Assembly: GCA_002007465.1 (NCBI GenBank)
Contig: LNAC01000351.1
Span: forward strand, 182,304 to 246,303
Origin: Ailurus styani
Lineage: Eukaryota; Chordata; Mammalia; Carnivora; Ailuridae
Length of the DNA stretch: 64,000 nucleotides
Reading direction: 5' to 3'
Positions 57,111 through 64,000 of the stretch are shown in pieces (the stretch's first letter is position 1; each line of letters starts with the position of its first letter). Position numbers and translations under genes: made by a program. The notes beneath the pieces were generated by a model. The model saw only the letters and a list, made by a program, of their open reading frames with translations. It was not told where the DNA came from and did no database searches.

Positions 57111-57119
57111 AATGCTCTT

Positions 57120-57330
57120 GTAATGAAAAGAGGTCCGATTTAGGCAGTAAGAAAACCCAAATCAATCCTGGTTTCATTATTTGTTAACTTGTGTGAGCTT
57201 AGAGAAATTAATTAAATGCCTCAAGGCACAGTTCCTCATCTCTAAAGTAAGGTTGATAGTCACAGGATAGGCATACTGTAAATTAAATGAATAGATGGGT
57301 TCAGAAACTTGGTAAATTTTAAAGTGCAGC
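57120..57330 (-). repeat. MIR element, antisense
   Basis: 'AATCAATCCTGGTTTCATTATTTG', 'TTGTGTGAGCTTAGAGAAATTAATTAAATGCCTC', 'CAGTTCCTCATCTCTAAAGTAAGG' is the reversed MIR core (tRNA-related and central region). Confidence 0.75.
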
Positions 57331-57536
57331 TGAGAAGTTCATTTTAATTTCCTTCTCTTACTTATTCAGAAATTTGTCATTAAACCTGTGAGTTTCCCAA
57401 GTACTTTTTTCTCCTGTCATCCTATGTATTCTATTGGGCATCACTCAATATGCAGCAAGTGATAGGTGGATAGGGGGAGTGCTTAGGAGTGCTCATTGAG
57501 CATCATAGGGTGAATTATGGTTCACTTTGCTATTTA

Positions 57537-57740
57537 TTTATTTATTTATTTAAAGATTTTACTTATTTATTTGACAGAGAGAGAGAGAGATCACAAGTAG
57601 GCAGAGGCAGGCAGAGAGAGAGGGGGAAGCAGGCTCCCTGCCGAGCAGGGAGCCCGATATGGGCCTCGATTCCAGGACCCTGAGATCATGATCTGAGCTG
57701 AAGGCAGAGGCTTTAACCCACTGAGCCACCCAGGCGCCCT
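57537..57740 (-). mobile_element. Can-SINE, mustelid type, antisense
   Basis: ATTT repeats, 'TTAAAGATTTTACTTATTTATTTGACAG', GGCAGAGGCAGGCAGAG, 'GCAGGCTCCCTGCCGAGC' and head 'GCCACCCAGGCGCCC'. Perfect 13-bp duplication ACTTTGCTATTTA at 57524 and 57741. A further 'CACTTTGCTATTT' at 57758 follows. Confidence 0.96.
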
Positions 57741-57774
57741 ACTTTGCTATTTATGTTCACTTTGCTATTTCCTG

Positions 57775-58660
57775 GATATATTCAGACAGAACTTGTTAGA
57801 ACATTGCACAGGAAATACTGTACAAGGTTAATTAATGTCAGTTTCCTTCTTATTCAAAGACACTTTAACTTGAAAAAGTATATTAGTCCTCATAATGTAA
57901 ATAATCCATTGACTTGATCATATAATGAATAAATATTGGTAAGATAGAGTATTCAGGTATAATGAAAAGTACAAATTCATATTCATGTAAATTTCTACTA
58001 ATTAGTTATAGTAGTTATGTTAAGGGAAAGTGTAGTGTGTATTTGTGTATAATCAGGGGGAGAAAGTCTATGTCAGACACATAATATGAATATTTTTCAA
58101 GACTTTGTTCATAGAGTAAGTATGGATTTAGTATGAATATTTGAAGAGACAGAATAACATGAGGACTTTTATGAAAATGAGAGGATCTTATCATCAGTTT
58201 AAGGACAGAAGTGGGAAGAAAAGATTTAACAGGAAGCCTATCTCTTCTGGAGATGAAAATCTTTGAGAAGATGGAATAGAAATGACTGACCTCCAACAGA
58301 CTTTTTTCCTAAATATGCTTATGACCTGTACCAGAACTCTTGTCGACATGCTAATGGTAAAGAACAGAGTTTTTATTTTTTTAAAAAGTAAATGTGTTAG
58401 CAGGGTATATGTGTTCTCTGTAATTGCCTATTATAAGTAAACATGGAATTGCAGATTTAAAGAACATGCATGACTAGAGAATGAGAGGTAGTCCAATAAA
58501 CACTTTATATTCAGGTAACTAACAGCATAAAATTGAAAGGCCCCAGAATTCAAACAGCTTCCTTTCTGAATTATGTTTTTTGCTTACATTATTGAGAATT
58601 TATCTGTTAGTCCAGTTCCAAACATAGTCCTAATGTAAGAGAAAGAAAATTCTTGGAAAC
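57775..58660. other. Unassigned AT-rich DNA
   Basis: No gene or repeat recognised. Confidence 0.4.
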
Positions 58661-59110
58661 TGTGATTGTTGCCGGCCCCACCAAAAGGAAATCCGCCATT
58701 TGGTTTTGATTCATGTTTGAATCTTATTAATCAAGCTTGCTCTCAGATAAGAATTATCATTACATTAACAGTGTAGCCCTTTGTGTCAACAAAGACAGTT
58801 GTAATATCTTTGTTATTTTAGCATTATCTGTTACCACCCACCGTCCATGTTTCTGTGGACAATGTGCATCACTTACTGGGCTGCTCTTTCAGTGTCCCAC
58901 TCAACTCAGAATGAGAATCTCTGGATTTAGATTTTGTTGTTGTAAACTCTCTTAAAGTTGTTAAGCTCCATGAAATTTTAGAATTGCTGTCATAGGCTGC
59001 ATTTTTTATTGACTTCAATTAGATAGTAATGGTTTTATCCAGGACATTGTTTGTTATCAGAAATTTAATCTTTCAGATGCTATAGAATCACAGAGCCCAC
59101 TAAGAGAGAA
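58661..59110. other. Repeat-free segment, candidate conserved non-coding DNA
   Basis: Includes 'GTTGCCGGCCCCACC', 'TCCGCCATTTGG' (a YY1-like CCGCCAT core), 'CTTATTAATCAAGC' and 'TTGACTTCAATTAG'. No repeat recognised. A 72-codon frame at 58737-58955 lacks any similarity. Confidence 0.3.
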
Positions 59111-59930
59111 ATTCATATAGTTTTATACCACAAAAAGTGACTGACAGGAAATGATAGTCACATCTAGAGTTTAACTCATTTTACATAAAGAAGGATCTAA
59201 CCATACCATTTAATGTTTTAAACCTTTAAACACATTTAATTTTGAAAATTGACTGTTATTTATGGAGAACATAATACAGTAAAAAATTCTGAATAAAGAG
59301 GTGAGATATCCTTGCATTCGCTGGTTTGGGAAATAGTCTTTCACTCCTTGACTTCTTCCCAAAAAAATCTGTGATGGTGACAATCTTTATCAATCTTATA
59401 AAAATCACATACTTTAAAAATCTCGTGCAGTATCTTATTTAAATAGTCCTGATTTAAATGGAAATTTTAGGTTCTATCTGTCATAAAATGAATTTTTCAA
59501 TAAAAAAAAGGTGTGTATTTTTTAAAATGTTAAAGGCCTGTTTGTCCCACTGCATGACTTGGCATTAATATCCTAGCACAGGAGGTTTGTCTTTGGGAGG
59601 GGATAAAACAAGGTAGATAGATGTCCAGGAAAAGTGCCTAAATCTTCTTTAGGGTTGGGAGGGAGATTTACCAATGGAATATGGAAAAAGTTTTAAAGAA
59701 TCATTTTGAAAGTGGTCTCTCAGGATCCCTAATTCCATTTTATAACAAAAGATAAAATCATCTTAGTGACTGTATATTCCTGCAGGGAAAAGAATTTGCA
59801 ATATTTTTTTATAAACCTTATTACTGCATAAAGAGATATGGCTGGGTTTGTTGATTTGAAATGCAAACTGTGTATTCTTTTTGTTTTTCTTAATGGCTTG
59901 TATTTTTGAAAGGAATGTTTAGTGTTGAAG
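59111..59930. other. Unassigned AT-rich DNA
   Basis: No gene or repeat recognised. Confidence 0.4.
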
Positions 59931-59934
59931 ATGT

Positions 59935-60020
59935 ATTCAAGACATATTTACTGAAGGCCCCTTATGTACAAGGCACGCTGCTAGTCAGTAGGAGGGGATA
60001 GTCAGTCTGTGCTCTGCTTC
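59935..60020 (+). repeat. Possible start of the ancient dispersed repeat
   Basis: 'CAAGACATATTTACTGAAGGCCCCTTATGTACAAGGCAC' resembles the opening of the repeat at 29.1 and 40.1 kb. Short. Confidence 0.35.
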
Positions 60021-60171
60021 CTTACTTTTACTCACCTGAGAAAGTATGTCTCACATTTTCAGACACTGAATTCTTGCACCTATTCTAACTGAGGAGGAAA
60101 TTGGATAGGTGTCATATATACGTAATTACTTCTAGTACAAGGCAAAAAGTTATAAGGACCTTGAGACAAAA

Positions 60172-60208
60172 AAGAAACAACAACAACAAAACAAAAACAA
60201 ACAAACAA
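60172..60208 (+). repeat. (CAA)n/(CAAA)n A-rich tract
   Basis: Mixed CAA and CAAA units without a SINE body. It is followed by a G-rich stretch GGGGCTGGGGAAAGGGGCAGG. Confidence 0.85.
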
Positions 60209-60469
60209 AAGGGGCTGGGGAAAGGGGCAGGGGGCAGGGAGAGGAGAAAAAAATGTATGGGCTTCAGAAACCTGTATCATTTAAACCTTAAAAGGGGGCA
60301 TATGCATATATATTTGTGAGAAATGGTGAAGAAAGTGAATTTCCACTGGGAGAATTACATAGATGAAGAGATACAACTTTAAATTTTAAGAATTTTAAAT
60401 TTTAAATTACTTTGTACAGTAATTTTAAAGCAACATAAGATAAATTATAAGATAAAGGACATTTGCTTG

Positions 60470-60610
60470 GGATGAAATTGAGGAGGACTTTGAATGGCAC
60501 GGAAATTAATTGTAACTTTGGTGGTGATAAATAGAAAATGATGAAAGTCTTCTAAAGAGAAGATTCAGATGTCAGAACTATGTAGATCTCTTGCAAAAAT
60601 TCATGATTTA
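60470..60610 (+). repeat. Possible fragment of the ancient dispersed repeat
   Basis: 'GGAGGACTTTGAATGGC', 'GGTGGTGATAAATAG' and 'AGAGAAGATTCAGATGTC' resemble the middle of the repeat at 40.1 kb. Confidence 0.35.
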
Positions 60611-60619
60611 TTTCTGATT

Positions 60620-63055
60620 GCATTGCTTAATGTATATTGGTCCTGTTCTGTAATGTTGATTCCATTCCTAAATGTAACAGGAGAGGAAGATTATCTCTGA
60701 ACACTCTAGCCCCAAGAGATAAGAGCGCCAGACTCAAATTAGGGCTAAGAAAATGACATTTTGAACCAAAAGGTGGATTTCTCAAATATTGTAGCTTTGT
60801 TTTCTTGCGTTCCTTTATCTCGCAGGCATGTCAACTTAACTGTCTCTCTCCTGTAGAATGTTTCCTCCCATTTGCCTGGTGTAGTAAAATGGATTTGGCT
60901 AAACTTCTCAATTGCAAATTTCTAGGGATTAGTAGTTTAGGTTCCCTCTGCTGTGAATCTTAGGAACAGACAGACAGACCTCTTTTTTCTTCTTATCCCT
61001 CTTTCTCCCTCCATTAGAGTCAGTAATTGCTTCCTCTCTCCATCAGAATGGATAGGTAAATGATGCAGTTCAAAAGATTGACATAAATCTAGCCAATGTG
61101 ATAAGAGATCTGAGAGGCCAATCATTTTTGACTCTTATATTTAAAATCTAACTTTATTTACAACTACATTTCTGTATTTAGACAAAAACCTGGTTTCTAT
61201 ATTAGGAGAGAATTTAGAAAAAGAATCTGGATTGCAGAAATTATTTCTGGGGCCAGATGAGCTATGTGGAGCATCTTATATTTCGGAAGAAGACAGTCGG
61301 TTCTTAGAATTTTCCTGCATCCCTCATTCTCCCACTTTCCCATCTCTAACCAGGAAATGATCTGTTTTCTAAAAGCAGAGCAAAGGAATCTGAAAATAGA
61401 AAATTGTTTTATGGTGAAAGCTTAGGGTCTTCCTCCACAAGCTTTCCAATGAAGTTATTATTTCATGTGATACAAGTTCACAATTCAGCTATCTTTTCTT
61501 GTCTGCAGTATGTCTAGTAGGCATATAAATTTTCTTTTTAATGGATGTTACCTTTCTTTAGTTTGAGTTGCTGCTGCAGATTTTTCTTTTTTAATATTTG
61601 TATATTTCTCTGCTCTCTTCAGTGAGAAACTTGAGGGAGGTTAAGGGAGGTGGGTTTAGAAACATGTGCATAAACACTTCTCAGTGTCTAAGTAGAGAAA
61701 AGACATTTCAATGGTGTTTGGAGAACACTTTGAAGATGCTTCAAAGGTAGCAATATTGCCAATTAAAAAGAGAAGCAATACTGCTTGAAAAACTCATTCT
61801 TTAGGTCACTTACTTTTTTTTTTCTTAAGACTAATAATGCTTTCAAAACCACAGCCAAAATCTTGAGGAAATATGAACAGAAATTCAGGAATATAGAAAG
61901 AGGATTTTGAGGGGCTTTTTCTTACCACTTATTCTTACTCAAGAAGGAAAGTTTCTATGGAGAAGTGAGAATTGCACTTACAAAGAGCAATTATCCTGTT
62001 GAAGGCAGAAATAGGCAGAAAAGATGTTGCTTAGACACACTATTAATAAATGGCCTTTGGGCCCATTCTGTTCACATAATTTAAGGATTGTAATATGAAG
62101 TGCAACCTTCAGATCTTACGTTGATAATAATTATGAAAATTAGAAGAGAGAAGGAAAACAGGTGGAGTTATCTAAAACAGAAATTGCTGCTAGGAACCCT
62201 ATAATGTGCACAACAACAAGGAGAATTTAGGTTCTAATACAACATCTCCATAATAAGAGGAAACTTGCTAAAGGACTTATGTCCAAGCTATATAAAGCTG
62301 GCTTTTCTGGAATAAACTCATGTGAACTCTCTTGACAGGAGACATATAAGCTAAATTAAACAGCAAAGATAAGAGTCTCTTATAATTTTGGCTGCTATAA
62401 ACTATGGAAAGGAAATCTGAAAAATGGTAGAACATCACTAAAAAGAAGCCAGTTATATCTTTAAACGGTAGTTCCAGATTCTAACCATTCTGTTTCTTTC
62501 TCTGCATCTCCCGATTGCCAGGGGAAGGGATTTAGGGAACTTGGATAATTCATTTCATTTATTCATTTATGAAAATTCATCCAGAGTAGGAGTAATGAGT
62601 ACTTACTATGCTCTTTGATCTCCCCCAAAGGGTATTATATAGGTATATAAACATAAAAGTAGTTCTACTAATTATTTTCATGACCATTATTTCTATATAT
62701 TCCATTCAGATTTCTTGAACTACTTATTCTTAAATTTTTCTCTCATTTTTCTATTTTTTTAAAGTCTCCTGAATATCAGTTCATTTTCTTCTAAGCTTGC
62801 AGATCTCTATTGAACTGAGAATTATACTGTGATTATTTCCACTGAAACTTATATTTCCCTTAAATGTTTCACTTTTATTTTTATTATATAAACCAACATA
62901 CAAAAAAATTACCCCTACTTTCTTCACTTTTTGACAAAAAAGAAGTATCATATTTTTTATTCATGAATCAGTGCCACCTAAGGCTAGAATATGTTTCGGT
63001 CTTAGTATGGAGGGCTTTTTGAAAGGGATACTTTTAATTTCCACAATATCTGGAG
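60620..63055. other. Unassigned AT-rich DNA
   Basis: About 2.4 kb with no recognised repeat, exon or RNA gene. Pyrimidine-rich around 60980-61050. No Can-SINE occurs after 57.74 kb. Confidence 0.45.
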
Positions 63056-63059
63056 TACT

Positions 63060-63660
63060 GTGTGAGAGGAATTATTCAGGATCAAATTAAAAAAAATGGT
63101 TGTAAAATTCATTTCATTAAAATAGTGCTCAACTTTAATACTCTGCATTATGCAGACAAAAAGGTCAGTCTATACAAAGTCTGAAGATGAATATTAAAAT
63201 AAAAAGAGAAAACAGAACAGTGCCAGAATTATCATGTGCATCCAGTTAATATGTATCCTATTGAAGAAGACACTAAGTAAAATCGCTCAATGGCTCTATA
63301 AAGGGAAATAACAATCTGCTCAACATCTTGTTCTGGCTTTCAAAGGGAAATTATCATTAAAATAAAAGTGAAATTCTTCTTTCCTTACACATTGAAGTAA
63401 AATAATCAATATATTTTTTAAATTGTAATAAAAGATTTTTTAAAAGCCTTGATCTTGATCCATAAAAACAAAATAGCAAAATTTTGTTATCTGTGTTTCC
63501 TAACTAGTATACTATAGGGAAAGAAAATGCAATTATTGTTTCATTACATTGCCCCATGCCTGATTAAGAAAGAATTGCATTTTATACTAAGCTGAAAAAC
63601 AAAATTAACTGCACATCACAAAGTCCAAAGCAATATAGTATTGAACCAGGGATATTATAT
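63060..63660. other. Repeat-free segment, candidate conserved non-coding DNA
   Basis: 'ACTCTGCATTATGCAGAC' is an octamer/POU-like palindrome, with 'GAAATTATCATTAAAATAAAAG' and 'GCCTGATTAAGAAAG' nearby. No repeat or coding frame. Confidence 0.3.
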
Positions 63661-64000
63661 ATCATAACTTTTATTAAAGTGTAGGTTAATATATACCAAT
63701 TAGTGTATATAGATGTTATATTAGGCACTGTAAACAGGGTCCATTATGCTTTATCCCAGATGACCTCAGCCTCACCTATCCTCTGGATCTATGCTACTTG
63801 CCTCTGTTCTGGGTTACAATTGCCTCGTGATAGGTCATTCCTATGGTCATAAAGCCCTGGCTTCAGGTAGCATGACTCAGCATAAGGTTGCCATTAGTGA
63901 GCAGATATACACCATTGATCTGAAAAAGAAGGAAGAGAAGCAGCACGAGAAACAATCTTAAACTCAGCTCTGATGAAATTAGAACTACCAAAGCGCTGGC
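63661..64000. other. Unassigned DNA at window end
   Basis: Slightly less AT-rich. A 29-codon frame at 63872 ends lysine/glutamate-rich and is not convincing as a gene. The window cuts off here. Confidence 0.35.

Noticed and set aside
63872..63961. 29-codon frame with a lysine/glutamate-rich end, considered as a processed pseudogene tail
   Set aside because: No ribosomal or other protein match was recognised, it is short, and stops follow at once.

Overview
This is AT-rich, repeat-dense nuclear DNA from a carnivoran mammal, most likely a musteloid (mustelid). At least 18 tRNA-Lys-type Can-SINEs are present. Most of the better preserved ones carry the head 'GGGCGCCTGGGTGGCTCAGT', a body with 'GCCTGCCTCTCTGCC' and a tail of the form AAATAAATAAAATCTT, which I associate with mustelid-lineage SINEs. 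The longest L1 has the carnivoran type of 5' UTR, ORF1 and 3' UTR. I found no intact protein-coding gene, no exon I could defend and no structural RNA gene. The window reads as intergenic or deep intronic sequence, and every long open frame lies in a repeat or in low-complexity DNA.

Layout. 0.8-2.2 kb: ancient L1 5' relic, antisense. 2.5-5.8 kb: three Can-SINEs, a MIR and a small 27-bp tandem repeat. 7.0-9.3 kb: the most GC-rich stretch, with a solo ERV-type LTR at about 7.43-8.25 kb. 10.1-11.1 kb: ancient dispersed repeat. 13.7-17.05 kb: a Can-SINE followed by two separate decayed L1 ORF2 relics. 18.1-19.3 kb: three Can-SINEs in a row, then a MIR. 19.7-20.2 kb: repeat-free, possibly conserved. 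21.2-21.6 kb: an L1 3' end enclosed, with about 120 bp of extra sequence, by a perfect 16-bp direct repeat. 24-26.5 kb: old repeats, two Can-SINEs and a MIR. 27.6-29.7 kb: L2 and MIR pieces. 31.1-35.3 kb: a 4-kb antisense ancient L1 interrupted by a Can-SINE, then L2. 36.5-37.5 kb: repeat-poor and possibly conserved around a GA microsatellite. 37.8-41.3 kb: two Can-SINEs, polypyrimidine DNA and a 1.1-kb ancient repeat. 41.6-47.7 kb: a nearly full-length but dead carnivoran L1 with two nested Can-SINEs. 47.8-57.7 kb: a long TG microsatellite, small L1 pieces, MER5-type and MIR relics and four Can-SINEs. 57.8-64 kb: mostly single-copy AT-rich DNA.

How the parts relate. The shared logic is L1-driven retrotransposition. 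L1 ORF2 protein copies L1 itself and, in trans, the Can-SINEs, whose target-site duplications are readable here (19, 17, 15 and 15 bp in the clearest cases). Nesting gives relative ages: MIR, L2 and old L1 first, then the carnivoran L1, then the mustelid-type SINEs. I did not find an undescribed biological system. The most unusual items are the flanked L1 3' end with extra sequence at 21.2-21.6 kb, a perfect 15-bp inverted repeat at 3.5 kb, and several repeat-free segments that may be regulatory. Repeat family names come from remembered consensus sequences and were not checked by a search.
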